Positions 28,476-36,025 of a stretch of 64,000 nucleotides of DNA are shown piece by piece. Both the position numbers and the translations under genes were made by a program. The stretch spans positions 1 to 64,000 of the forward strand of contig JAFUKG010000014.1 of NCBI GenBank assembly GCA_017467865.1, in the 5' to 3' direction. How positions within the stretch are numbered: position 1 is the stretch's first letter; each line of letters opens with the position of its first letter. Source of the DNA: Clostridia bacterium (lineage in GTDB: Bacteria > Bacillota > Clostridia > Oscillospirales > SIG627). The notes under the pieces were generated by a model. The model was not told where the DNA came from, searched no databases, and saw only the letters and a list, made by a program, of their open reading frames with translations.

Positions 28476-29459
28476 TTATTCCTCGCTTTCGCTAATTTTT
28501 TCTTCTTTTAAAATTGCGCCATTCTCGAAAAGTCCTTCATAGACTCTTCCCGACAGCCATCTGTATTTTCCTTCGCCCGACATTTCGTTTTCCTTGAAAT
28601 CACCTATATAGATTTCAAGCTGACTTCGGGTAAGGATTTCTTCAAAGGTTGTGAAAAAGGGATTTACAGTAGTGGCGTCTGTCTTTTCTCCCTCTGAGAA
28701 ATGTCTTACGAAATCTCCCTCAAAGTATGCAAGAAAAGAGGAAATGAATTCATCTGTAACTTCGGCATCGAAGAGAGAATCGAATTCACTTGAATACTCC
28801 TCACTCTTTGCCCATATGTAAATTCCCTTGCCCGTTCTCTTGTCAGATGCAAAGTCGCCTACGTATATATCGCCTTCCACGAAGAGGTTAGCGCCCTTGC
28901 CGTCCTTTACCGAGTCCTTATACTGACCGATATAAACCGAGCCGTCGGAAAAGGAAGTCTTTCCGAAGCCGTTCTTCTCTCCGTCCTTAAAGGAGCCAAC
29001 GTAAACTGTGCCGTCGGAGGATATGTACTTTCCATTACCCTCACGGCTTTCGTGGTCTACCTCGCCCTCGTATATATCTCCGCTGGCGTAGGTAATGCGT
29101 GCAATTCCCGTACAAGAGCCCTCGTAAAAGTCGCCCTCAAAAATCGTGCCGTCGGCTTTGGTGAGAGTGCCCTTGCCGTGAGGCAGGTAACCTGACAGAG
29201 CTCCCACGTATTTATCTCCGTTTTCTGTTACAATGGTCTTTTTCTCGGCATCAAGGTCGCCCACTCTGCCGTCGTAATAGTATATTTTACCCGAAACGGG
29301 AACTCCCTTTTCTACTCGTCCTACAAATTTAAGCTCCATTGTCTTGTCATTAACGTACCTCAGTCCCACAAAGAGATAGAGCACGAGTAAGGTAATAACA
29401 AGCGCCGCAACGGCAAAAATGAATATAAGAGCGAGGGGGTGAAGTCTTTTTTTATTCAT
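28476..29459 (-). CDS. Membrane-anchored MORN-repeat protein
   Basis: A 327-residue protein with one N-terminal transmembrane segment (ALIFIFAVAALVITLLVLYL) and then at least eight MORN motifs of the type YEGDF-x-x-G-x-x-x-GKG-x-Y, for example GDKYVGALSGYLPHGKGTL and TVYVGSFKDGEKNGFGKTSF. MORN repeats form an elongated beta sheet that can bind lipids or scaffold proteins. It faces outward if the N-terminus is inside. It is cotranscribed with parB and a small membrane protein (15-base gap). Nothing in the sequence gives a catalytic role. A scaffold role near the origin-segregation machinery is only a suggestion. Confidence 0.85.
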   Translation of the reverse strand: MNKKRLHPLALIFIFAVAALVITLLVLYLFVGLRYVNDKTMELKFVGRVEKGVPVSGKIYYYDGRVGDLDAEKKTIVTENGDKYVGALSGYLPHGKGTLTKADGTIFEGDFYEGSCTGIARITYASGDIYEGEVDHESREGNGKYISSDGTVYVGSFKDGEKNGFGKTSFSDGSVYIGQYKDSVKDGKGANLFVEGDIYVGDFASDKRTGKGIYIWAKSEEYSSEFDSLFDAEVTDEFISSFLAYFEGDFVRHFSEGEKTDATTVNPFFTTFEEILTRSQLEIYIGDFKENEMSGEGKYRWLSGRVYEGLFENGAILKEEKISESEE

Positions 29460-29474
29460 ATGTATTTACCTTTC

Positions 29475-29867
29475 TTAGAATATAGCGGGAATGACGTAGT
29501 TACATATCATAACAACTGCAAAGAACAGTAAAAAAGCAACTATGACGGTAACTACCGAAACTCTTTCTTTTCCGTAAAGGCATTGTGCCTTCAGCTTATT
29601 TTCCACGGGAAGATAGTAGTGTCCGTTTTCCTCTTTAACAAGTCTGTCAAGTGCGCGGTTTTTAGTAAGCGCGCGGCTTAAAAGAAGGTTGTTTTTAACA
29701 CCCAAAGCATCAAGCGTCATAGCACTGTCGGGTGTCTCGCACTCGTTTTTTATAAGTGCATCAATAAGCTTACCGTAGACGGCTTTGGTGATAAGTGACC
29801 AGACGAAGGCAATAACTATGCCGACGGTGAGGCAGTAAATAACAAAAATTAAGGTATCTGCAGTCAT
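29475..29867 (-). CDS. Small two-helix membrane protein of unknown function
   Basis: A 130-residue protein with a transmembrane helix at residues 5-30 and another near the C-terminus (VVTVIVAFLLFFAVVMICNY). Between them is a soluble stretch of about 70 residues rich in Lys and Leu. I do not recognise a family. It starts eight bases after the parB stop and precedes the MORN gene, so it belongs to the par operon. Clostridial parB genes are often followed by a small membrane protein, but this one does not clearly match the usual DUF4446 type. Confidence 0.75.
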   Translation of the reverse strand: MTADTLIFVIYCLTVGIVIAFVWSLITKAVYGKLIDALIKNECETPDSAMTLDALGVKNNLLLSRALTKNRALDRLVKEENGHYYLPVENKLKAQCLYGKERVSVVTVIVAFLLFFAVVMICNYVIPAIF

Positions 29868-29875
29868 ATTAACCT

Positions 29876-30775
29876 CTATCTATCAAGTAACTCCACAAAA
29901 TCCTCTCCGCAAAGAGCGGTGAGAATTTCTTCAAGGTCGGCTGACGAATGGTAGTCAAGGACAAGCTTTCCCTTACCTGTGCCTTCCTTGGCTTTTATTT
30001 TAACCTTTCTTGACATTCTTTCGGCGGCAAGCTTTTCTACCGACAAAAGATACTCGTTAGTAATGGAAAACTCCTTTTTTGCAGGTGTTTTTTCTTCACG
30101 AACACTTCCCTCCGGGAAAGTGTTCACCATCCAACGCACTTCGTTTTCGGTGTCTCGTACAGACAGCTCCTCCACGATTATGCGGGAAAGCATTTCAATC
30201 AGGTCGTCCTCGTTCTTCAAGGGTAAAAGTGCTCTTGCGTGACCTGCCGAGATTGCACCCTCGCGAAGCTTTTCAAGTACTGCCAAGGGAAGCTTCAAGA
30301 GTCTTAGAGTGTTGGTTACCGCACTTCTTGACTTTCCTACTCTGTCGGCTGCCTCTTCTTGAGTAATACCGAAGTCTGCAATGAGCTTTTCGTATCCGAG
30401 AGCCTCGTCAACGGGGTTTAAATCCTCTCTTTGCAGGTTTTCTATAAGAGCAATCTCCGCTGCATCTCTGTCGCTTATGTCGTCACGGATGATTACGGGA
30501 AGCTTTTTAAGCCCTGCAAGTCCGGATGCTCTGTATCGGCGCTCACCCGCTACTATTTTATATTTTCCATCCTCTTTTCTTACGATGAGAGGCTGAATTA
30601 CGCCGTGTATCTTTATTGACTCGGCGAGCTCCGCTATGGTCTCGTCGTGAAACGTCTTTCTGTGCTGATGAGGGTCTGCAACTATTTCTTCTATATTAAG
30701 CTCTCTGATATCGGACTTTTCCTCTTCCAAAAAGAGCATATCAAGTCCTTTTTTTCCTAATCCTTTCTTTTCCAT
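29876..30775 (-). CDS. parB: Chromosome partitioning protein ParB (Spo0J)
   Basis: CTP-dependent parS-binding clamp for origin segregation. The 299-residue protein has a short N-terminal ParA-interaction region (GKKGLDMLF), then the CTPase core: QPLIVRKEDGKYKIVAGERRYRASGL and ALIENLQREDLNPVDEALGY. The central HTH follows (TQEEAADRVGKSRSAVTNTLRLL), then a C-terminal dimerisation region. GERR and ENLQRE are intact, so CTP binding and hydrolysis should work. Perfect and near-perfect parS sites lie upstream of the operon. It follows parA by 37 bases. Confidence 0.96.
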   Translation of the reverse strand: MEKKGLGKKGLDMLFLEEEKSDIRELNIEEIVADPHQHRKTFHDETIAELAESIKIHGVIQPLIVRKEDGKYKIVAGERRYRASGLAGLKKLPVIIRDDISDRDAAEIALIENLQREDLNPVDEALGYEKLIADFGITQEEAADRVGKSRSAVTNTLRLLKLPLAVLEKLREGAISAGHARALLPLKNEDDLIEMLSRIIVEELSVRDTENEVRWMVNTFPEGSVREEKTPAKKEFSITNEYLLSVEKLAAERMSRKVKIKAKEGTGKGKLVLDYHSSADLEEILTALCGEDFVELLDR

Positions 30776-30812
30776 ATATACCTCATATTGTGTATGTGTT
30801 TTATAATATATA

Positions 30813-31580
30813 CTATATATTGTGTTCCGCTCTTTCTATAAGCTCTTTTGTAACCTCCATATAGTTCAGCGCTCCGCGGGAGAATTTATCGTAATAAGAA
30901 ATTGGCTTGGAGTGGCTGGGCGCTTCGGAGAGACGCACGTTTCGGGGGATAGAGTTTTTGAAAACCTTGCCGGGGAAATGCTTTTTCACCTCTTCCATTA
31001 CCTGAACGGTAAGGTTGAGTCTGCCGTCATACATAGTAAGAACAACTCCCAAAAGGTCAAGGGATGGGTTATAAAGACGGCGCACCTGCTTTATGGTGAA
31101 TATAAGCTGAGAGAGACCCTCGAGAGCGAAATATTCACACTGCATAGGCACAACAACGTAGTCGGATGCGGTCAAAGCGTTAAGCGTAATAAGGCTGAGA
31201 GAAGGAGGACAGTCGAGAATTATGTAGTCATAGTCCTCTCTCAAGGTATCGAGAGCGGTTTTCAGCTTGGCCTCTCTCTTTTCCTCGTCTGCAAGAGCCA
31301 TATCCGCAACGGCTAAATTCATATCCGACGGCAAAACGTCAAGGTTTTTGAATTTTGTAGTAACAATGGCACTTTTAATTTCAGCACCGTTTAAAAGTAC
31401 GTCGCAAATTGTGATTTCGCTGTTTTCTGCGCCTACACCCGAGGAGGCATTTCCTTGGGGGTCGCAGTCAACAAGCAGAGTTTTTTTGCCTAAATATCCT
31501 AAATCTGCTGCTATATTAACGGCGGAGGTGGTTTTTCCCACGCCGCCTTTTTGGTTTGCAAAAGCAATTATATTGCACAT
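30813..31580 (-). CDS. parA: Chromosome partitioning ATPase ParA (Soj)
   Basis: Walker ATPase that moves ParB-parS complexes and, in B. subtilis, modulates DnaA. The deviant Walker A is KGGVGKTTSAVNIAADLG at residues 10-27. Switch I is LLVDCDPQGNASSG, Walker B YIILDCPPSLSLITLNAL, and the C-terminal DNA-binding region is RNVRLSEAPSHSKPISYYD. Length (255) is typical. It is preceded by a consensus promoter and a perfect parS, and followed by parB. Confidence 0.97.
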   Translation of the reverse strand: MCNIIAFANQKGGVGKTTSAVNIAADLGYLGKKTLLVDCDPQGNASSGVGAENSEITICDVLLNGAEIKSAIVTTKFKNLDVLPSDMNLAVADMALADEEKREAKLKTALDTLREDYDYIILDCPPSLSLITLNALTASDYVVVPMQCEYFALEGLSQLIFTIKQVRRLYNPSLDLLGVVLTMYDGRLNLTVQVMEEVKKHFPGKVFKNSIPRNVRLSEAPSHSKPISYYDKFSRGALNYMEVTKELIERAEHNI

Positions 31581-31614
31581 ATTATAATCCTTGTTTTTGA
31601 ATTTTTACATATAT

Positions 31615-31643
31615 ATTGTACCAATAATATGAGCGAATGTCAA
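31615..31643 (-). promoter_or_regulatory. Predicted parAB operon promoter
   Basis: On the minus strand, TTGACA (31638-31643) and TACAAT (31615-31620) are 17 bases apart. A parS palindrome abuts the upstream side of the -35 box, so ParB spreading or binding could repress this promoter. Confidence 0.8.
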
Positions 31644-31645
31644 GG

Positions 31646-31661
31646 TGTTTCACGTGAAACA
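31646..31661. other. parS centromere site 1 (perfect)
   Basis: The 16-bp palindrome TGTTTCACGTGAAACA matches the B. subtilis parS consensus exactly. It lies between the Noc-like gene and parA. Confidence 0.95.
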
Positions 31662-32411
31662 TCAGCTATGTATTTTTATTTTGTATTCGGTGCTGCCTGC
31701 CACTCTTTCGGTGTCAAGCTGAGCGTCTACGCCTGCTTCTTTTAGAATTTCTACCGCGCGGCTAACGGTGTTGTCGAAGAGCCTTAAATCCTTGAATTTT
31801 ATTGTACGCCTTGCATTTTTCTTAGCGAAGGATTTATGCTCTTTTTCTGTCAGCTTTAACACTTCAGAAAGCCTTAACCGCTTCTTTGCTGTTTCCGAGA
31901 GTAAAAAATTTCTTTTTCTTATATCGTCGTGGAGGGCTATTTCGTAGGCTATTTCACGGCTTATGGCGTTATTTCTTACAATTTCTCTTTCAAGCTCCGA
32001 CATACCTGAAAGCTTTACGCAGGATAATATTTCTTTTGGTGTGTATGAGGTCAGGTTTCCAAGCTCCTCTGCCGTCAGATGTGTTTTTATTAGTGTCTCC
32101 TTGACTAAATCTGCCTCCGCAAAAAAATCCCGATAGTTTCCCTTTTTTAAGACAGTCCTTGCAAAGTAGGTGTCGGCTTTGATGATAAGAGCGCTTATTT
32201 CTTTAAATCCTAAGAGACGGCAAGCGTAGAAGCGTTTGTTGCCTGAAACTATTTCAAAGCGGTCAGAGTGGGATAGAGCCACCACAGATATTGGAGAAAG
32301 AAGCCCTGCCAAAGCAATACTTTTTGCGAGTAAAAACACTTCTCCATCGTCATACGTAATTCTGCTTTTAGGCAAAATAATCCTATCCATATTAATTTTT
32401 CTAAGTTCCAT
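31662..32411 (-). CDS. Noc-like ParB-family protein with divergent CTP motif
   Basis: A 249-residue ParB-family paralogue in the position of noc, upstream of parA/parB. The N-terminal ParB fold is recognisable (DRIILPKSRITYDDGEVFLL, then the second strand-helix pair VSGNKRFYACRLLGF). However, the usual GERRxRA is GNKRFYA, and the ENxxR/E box that positions CTP is not conserved (TVLKKGNYRDFFAEADLV). An HTH-like stretch follows (LTAEELGNLTSYTPKEILSCVKL). Noc proteins in Bacillus bind NBS sites and membranes; no amphipathic N-terminal helix is obvious here. It may act as a ParB-like factor with altered nucleotide use. Confidence 0.7.
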   Translation of the reverse strand: MELRKINMDRIILPKSRITYDDGEVFLLAKSIALAGLLSPISVVALSHSDRFEIVSGNKRFYACRLLGFKEISALIIKADTYFARTVLKKGNYRDFFAEADLVKETLIKTHLTAEELGNLTSYTPKEILSCVKLSGMSELEREIVRNNAISREIAYEIALHDDIRKRNFLLSETAKKRLRLSEVLKLTEKEHKSFAKKNARRTIKFKDLRLFDNTVSRAVEILKEAGVDAQLDTERVAGSTEYKIKIHS

Positions 32412-32461
32412 TTAAAGCCCTCCTTTTTATCTATTATAGAGGGCTTAATAAGAAAAAAATG

Positions 32462-33094
32462 TCAAATAGCATCACCGCAAAGCATTTTTAATTCTGCAAT
32501 TACTTCGCTGAGGGTTGCAACCTTGTCTATTATTCCTGCATCTACCGCTTCCTGTCCGTAAAGAATACTGCCTATATCGCAGGACATTTCGGTAGTATTT
32601 AAAAGAAGCCTTCTGAGAGTTTCAAGACTTGCGTTGGAATGATTGATGATAAAAGCGTTAATTCTATCCTGCATTCTGGATAGGTAGTCAAATGCTTGGT
32701 CTACTCCTAAAACAACTCCGTTCATCCTTACGGGGTGTATTATCATTGAAGCAGAGTGGGTTATAAAGGACTTTTTTGCAGAAACTGCGAGAGGAACACC
32801 TATGCTGTGCCCGCCGCCCAAAACGAGAGATACTGTGGGCTTTGACATGCCTGCTATTGCTTCTGCAATGGCAAGCCCTGCCTCTACGTCTCCACCTACC
32901 GTGTTAAGAAGAATGAGAACTCCCGAAACGGCAGGATTTTCTTCCAAGTTCAGTATTTTAGGTATAATTTCTTCGTATTTCGTAGCTTTTACACCCTCGG
33001 GAACTGCTGTGTGGCCTTCAATCTGACCCGAAATCATAAGCGCTTGTATTCTGCCCATGTCAGGCACTTTTATCGCTTTGCTGAATTTTTTCAT
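32462..33094 (-). CDS. TepA/ClpP-like serine protease
   Basis: ClpP/crotonase-fold protease similar to B. subtilis TepA. The catalytic Ser lies in GGGHSIGVPLAVSAKK near residue 100 and the catalytic His in SMIIHPVRMNGVV, with ILLNTVGGDVEAGLAIAEAI forming the substrate channel. No signal peptide is present, so it is cytosolic, where members probably degrade small or exported-protein remnants. ATG 33094 (AGGTG seven bases upstream) is chosen over an in-frame ATG at 33133. A parS-like site lies 50 bases upstream. Confidence 0.85.
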   Translation of the reverse strand: MKKFSKAIKVPDMGRIQALMISGQIEGHTAVPEGVKATKYEEIIPKILNLEENPAVSGVLILLNTVGGDVEAGLAIAEAIAGMSKPTVSLVLGGGHSIGVPLAVSAKKSFITHSASMIIHPVRMNGVVLGVDQAFDYLSRMQDRINAFIINHSNASLETLRRLLLNTTEMSCDIGSILYGQEAVDAGIIDKVATLSEVIAELKMLCGDAI

Positions 33095-33109
33095 AAAATC
33101 ACCTGCTTT

Positions 33110-33138
33110 TTGATAGTATACCCCACGCCTCATAAAAT
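33110..33138 (+). promoter_or_regulatory. Predicted promoter of the AEC transporter gene
   Basis: TTGATA (33110-33115), a 17-base spacer and TAAAAT (33133-33138), reading toward the transporter. The second parS site lies just downstream of its expected start point. Confidence 0.55.
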
Positions 33139-33143
33139 ATTAA

Positions 33144-33159
33144 GGTTTCACGTGAAACA
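33144..33159. other. parS centromere site 2 (one mismatch)
   Basis: GGTTTCACGTGAAACA differs from the parS consensus only at its first base. It sits between the divergent promoters of the TepA-like gene and the AEC transporter, about 1.5 kb from site 1. Confidence 0.9.
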
Positions 33160-33170
33160 TATCTTGTAAA

Positions 33171-33199
33171 ATTATATTAGTTGTGGTAAAATAGTGCAA
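33171..33199 (-). promoter_or_regulatory. Predicted promoter of the TepA-like gene
   Basis: On the minus strand, TTGCAC (33194-33199) and TATAAT (33171-33176) are 17 bases apart. The transcript would run through parS site 2 in its leader. Confidence 0.7.
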
Positions 33200-33210
33200 A
33201 GGAGATTATT

Positions 33211-34137
33211 ATGAGTATTTTAACCACTTTTATTACAGTTTTATCAATGCTTATCTATGCCGTGCCCGGTTTTATCCTGAAAAAGACAAAGGCTTTGGAT
33301 GAAAACGTTATTCCTGCCCTATCTAAAATTCTTGTATTTGTATGTCAGCCCTGCTTTGCCATTTATGCCTATAATAAAGCGGAATATGACCCAGCTCTCT
33401 TTTTCAGAGTATTACTATTTATGGCGCTCACTGTTTCTACACAGCTTATAGTTGTTGGACTATTTCTTTTAATTTATAAAAAGAAATGGGAGAGCGTAAG
33501 ATATAGGATATGTACCATAGCATCCTGCTTCGGAAATGCAGTTTTCTTTGGCGCTCCCGTCATTGAAACTCTCATGCCCGATTTTACCGAGGCAGTTATT
33601 TATGCAAACGCATATGGCGTAGGAATGAATATCCTTGCTTGGACGGTAGGCTCTGCGGTTATAACAAGGGATAAAAAATATATTAAAATTAAGAAAATAC
33701 TGTTAAATCCCGCTATCATTGGCTTTGCCGTTGCGGTTTGCCTTTATTTGTGCAATATAAAGCTTACGGGCTCTATTGAAACAACCTTTACCACTCTTGG
33801 TAAAATGACAACTCCAGTTTCTATGATTATTCTTGGTATAAGACTTGCTACTGTAAGAATTAAGCCTATCTTTACGACACCTCTTTTTTATCTTACCATT
33901 TTCTTCAAGCAGATGGTTTATCCTCTCATTGCTTTCGGAGTTATTTCTCTGTTTGGCTTCGATATGAACATCAGAACGGTTATGTTTATTATTGGTGCTT
34001 GTCCCGTTGCCAGCGTGGTGCTTAACTTTGCGGAAATGCTTGGCGAAGGTCAGGAGGAGGCGGCAGACGTGTTCTTGCTTGGTACAATTTCAAGCATCGT
34101 AACTATGCCCTTGATTTTACAGCTTTTGAACACATGA
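33211..34137 (+). CDS. AEC (auxin efflux carrier) family transporter
   Basis: A 308-residue inner-membrane protein with about ten hydrophobic segments in two five-helix halves. The family pattern is visible in VFVCQPCFAIYAYNKAEY, GNAVFFGAPVIETLMPD, the central charged loop (ITRDKKYIKIKKIL), and the second-half MTTPVSMIILGIRLA with GACPVASVVLNFAEMLG. Members move malate, lactate or other organic anions; the substrate is not predictable. GGAG precedes the ATG. It is a single-gene unit ended by a 17-bp hairpin. Confidence 0.9.
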   Translation: MSILTTFITVLSMLIYAVPGFILKKTKALDENVIPALSKILVFVCQPCFAIYAYNKAEYDPALFFRVLLFMALTVSTQLIVVGLFLLIYKKKWESVRYRICTIASCFGNAVFFGAPVIETLMPDFTEAVIYANAYGVGMNILAWTVGSAVITRDKKYIKIKKILLNPAIIGFAVAVCLYLCNIKLTGSIETTFTTLGKMTTPVSMIILGIRLATVRIKPIFTTPLFYLTIFFKQMVYPLIAFGVISLFGFDMNIRTVMFIIGACPVASVVLNFAEMLGEGQEEAADVFLLGTISSIVTMPLILQLLNT

Positions 34138-34162
34138 CAAAAGTGTCTTGCGTCACCCAAAA

Positions 34163-34200
34163 GGGGGTGTAAAAAACTCTTTCGAGTTTTTTACACCCCC
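34163..34200 (+). terminator. 17-bp perfect hairpin after the AEC transporter
   Basis: GGGGGTGTAAAAAACTC, loop TTTC, then the exact complement. It begins 26 bases after the stop codon. The usual trailing T tract is missing, so it may be a strong block, an RNA-stability element or a repeat rather than a classical terminator. Confidence 0.65.
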
Positions 34201-34224
34201 TGACTCATAGGAGATAGGAAAAAA

Positions 34225-34400
34225 TGCTTCAGAATGGACAAACCGAAGCCTTACGACTCACTACACCCTCACACATTGTTCGGGTTTCGTTCTCTGTATG
34301 GCTTGAATTTTTGCTCGATTCGCTAATTCGCTACTCGGCAAAAATCCTCCGCACAGGCGTACGATTGTACGGCAGAGGCGAGGTTTGTTCATAGTCAAAA
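34225..34400. other. Non-coding region with nested dyads, possible structured RNA or repeat
   Basis: No gene is seen in 34201-34530. The first half has several complementary pairs: GGACAAACC (about 34239) with GGTTTGTTC (about 34384); ATTTTTGC (about 34308) with GGCAAAAAT (about 34338); and CGTAC-GATT-GTACG (about 34359-34372) inside a larger CCTC...GAGG pairing. The following bases to 34530 are AT-rich without clear features. Flanking genes converge, so expression is uncertain. Confidence 0.35.
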
Positions 34401-34530
34401 ACATATAATTTTTCAGTAAAAACTCATTTTGAGTTTTTTCCTTGAAAATTATTTATTAAAAAGTTATTAAAAGCATTTCAATTTACTTTATTTTTGTTTT
34501 TGACGGTCTGGACTTTTTTTACATCTCCTT

Positions 34531-35277
34531 TTAAAGGTCATCTGCAGTTTTAAAGGTGTACCCGTCAGCCTTCAGCTTCTTTATAAAGCCTTCAAGAATT
34601 TGAGCATTTGTTGATGAGGTTGGGTGTAAGAGAATTACAGCGCCGTTGTGCATTCGTGACATTAGCTTATTCATAGCCGCGTCAGGGGACATTTGTGCTT
34701 TTTCGTCCCAATCTGCATAAGCAAGACTCCATAAAACCGTCTTATATCCAAGCTCCTTTGCCCAAGCGAGATTTTCCTCAGAAAAGGCACCTGCGGGCGG
34801 GCGGTAAAGCTTTGACAGCTCTTTACCCGTCACTCTCGTAAAGTCCTCTTCAAGACTCAAGAGCTCCTCTTTAAAGGAATTTATATCTCCCATCTTTGTC
34901 ATATCCTTGTGATGAGAGGTGTGATTTCCTACACAGTGTCCGTCCTCAATTATTCTTTCAAGACTGTCACCGTTTACAACGGTATGCCTCAAGAGAAAAA
35001 AGGTTGCGGGTACGTCTTCTTTTTTCAAGGTGTCAAGAATTTTAAACACGTTTTCGTTTTCGTAGCCTAAATCAAAGGTCAGATAAACACATTTTTCGTC
35101 CTTACCTATAAAGTGGGCGTCGTACTCCGACAGAAAGTGAGCCTCAAGAGCCCCCGACGGTCTTGTGCCGTCACAGGTAGGCTTGTAGTACCACTCGATT
35201 TTTTTGTTTGACACTCCCGCAATGGCGGTGATGGTAAAGACAAAAGTTAAAAACAGAAGAGTAAAGATTTTTTTCAT
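34531..35277 (-). CDS. PdaA-like polysaccharide deacetylase, exported
   Basis: A 248-residue protein with a signal peptide (MKKIFTLLFLTFVFTITAIA) and an NodB-homology domain. The order resembles B. subtilis PdaA, which makes muramic delta-lactam in spore cortex: KIEWYYKP near residue 27, then YLTFDLGYENENV, the metal-binding HTSHH, RPPAGAFSEENL and the late ILLHPTS. In most NodB enzymes the first motif is TFDDG; here the second Asp is Leu (PdaA has Asn). Ends of motifs 2-5 look intact. A spore-cortex role would fit a Clostridium but is not proven by this window. Confidence 0.82.
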   Translation of the reverse strand: MKKIFTLLFLTFVFTITAIAGVSNKKIEWYYKPTCDGTRPSGALEAHFLSEYDAHFIGKDEKCVYLTFDLGYENENVFKILDTLKKEDVPATFFLLRHTVVNGDSLERIIEDGHCVGNHTSHHKDMTKMGDINSFKEELLSLEEDFTRVTGKELSKLYRPPAGAFSEENLAWAKELGYKTVLWSLAYADWDEKAQMSPDAAMNKLMSRMHNGAVILLHPTSSTNAQILEGFIKKLKADGYTFKTADDL

Positions 35278-35328
35278 ATTTCTATATTAATAACTTCAAA
35301 ATCTAATTGTCAGAGTTCCATGGAAGCC

Positions 35329-35356
35329 AAAAAGAGTGTGACTTTTGGTCACACTC
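35329..35356 (-). terminator. Terminator of the uracil-DNA glycosylase gene
   Basis: GAGTGTGAC (35334-35342), loop TTTTG and its complement (35348-35356), followed on the minus strand by TTTTT. The stem includes the stop codon. Confidence 0.85.
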
Positions 35357-35930
35357 ATATTATATCCGATATTTTGTTTTTCATTTCGGCAATTTTTTCA
35401 AAATCCTCCAGCTCAGCCTGCTTGCGTCGGGGGTCGCGGAGTATTGCCGCAGGGTGGAAAACCGCGGTTATAAGAAAATTGCCTTTTTTAAACCACTTTC
35501 CGTGCTCCTCGGTGATTTTGAAATCTTCCTTTATTATCCTTTTTGCCGATATTCTTCCAAGACATACTATGATTTTCGGCTTGATTGCCATAAGCTGTTC
35601 CTTCAAAAAGCCGATACAAGCATCCTCTTCTTCGGGCTTGGGGTCTCGGTTTTTCGGGGGACGGCATTTTATAATATTGGCTATGTAATAGTCGTTTTCC
35701 GAAAGTCCCACGGCTACGAGGAATTTGTCAAGAAGCTTGCCTGCCGCTCCCACAAAGGGCTCGCCCGACAAGTCCTCCTTTTCGCCCGGCGCTTCACCGA
35801 TAAAAAGAATATCCGCATCTATATTTCCTCTGCCGAAAACCACGTTTGTACGTGTCTCGCAAAGTGGACACGCCGTGCAATTAAGGCACCTTGATTTAAT
35901 TCCATCTAAAATTTTTTCTTTATCTGTCAT
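35355..35930 (-). CDS. Family 4 uracil-DNA glycosylase
   Basis: Iron-sulfur uracil-DNA glycosylase that removes uracil from DNA. The 191-residue protein shows CLNCTACPLCETRTNVVFGRG with three of the four cluster cysteines, the active-site motif GEAPGEKEDLSGEPFVG and KLLDKFL, then NIIKCRPPKNRDP, and the C-terminal FHPAAILRDP. The fourth cluster Cys lies in the central part (EEEDACIGFL). Length is normal. It is a stand-alone gene divergent from the U32 gene. Confidence 0.92.
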   Translation of the reverse strand: MTDKEKILDGIKSRCLNCTACPLCETRTNVVFGRGNIDADILFIGEAPGEKEDLSGEPFVGAAGKLLDKFLVAVGLSENDYYIANIIKCRPPKNRDPKPEEEDACIGFLKEQLMAIKPKIIVCLGRISAKRIIKEDFKITEEHGKWFKKGNFLITAVFHPAAILRDPRRKQAELEDFEKIAEMKNKISDII

Positions 35931-36025
35931 AGTATCTCCGTTTTTTCAAAAAACTCTTTCTTTTATTCCTTTTTTGTATTATACTAATATTAATAAAAAA
36001 TTTCAAGTGTTGTAAGTGAGATTAT

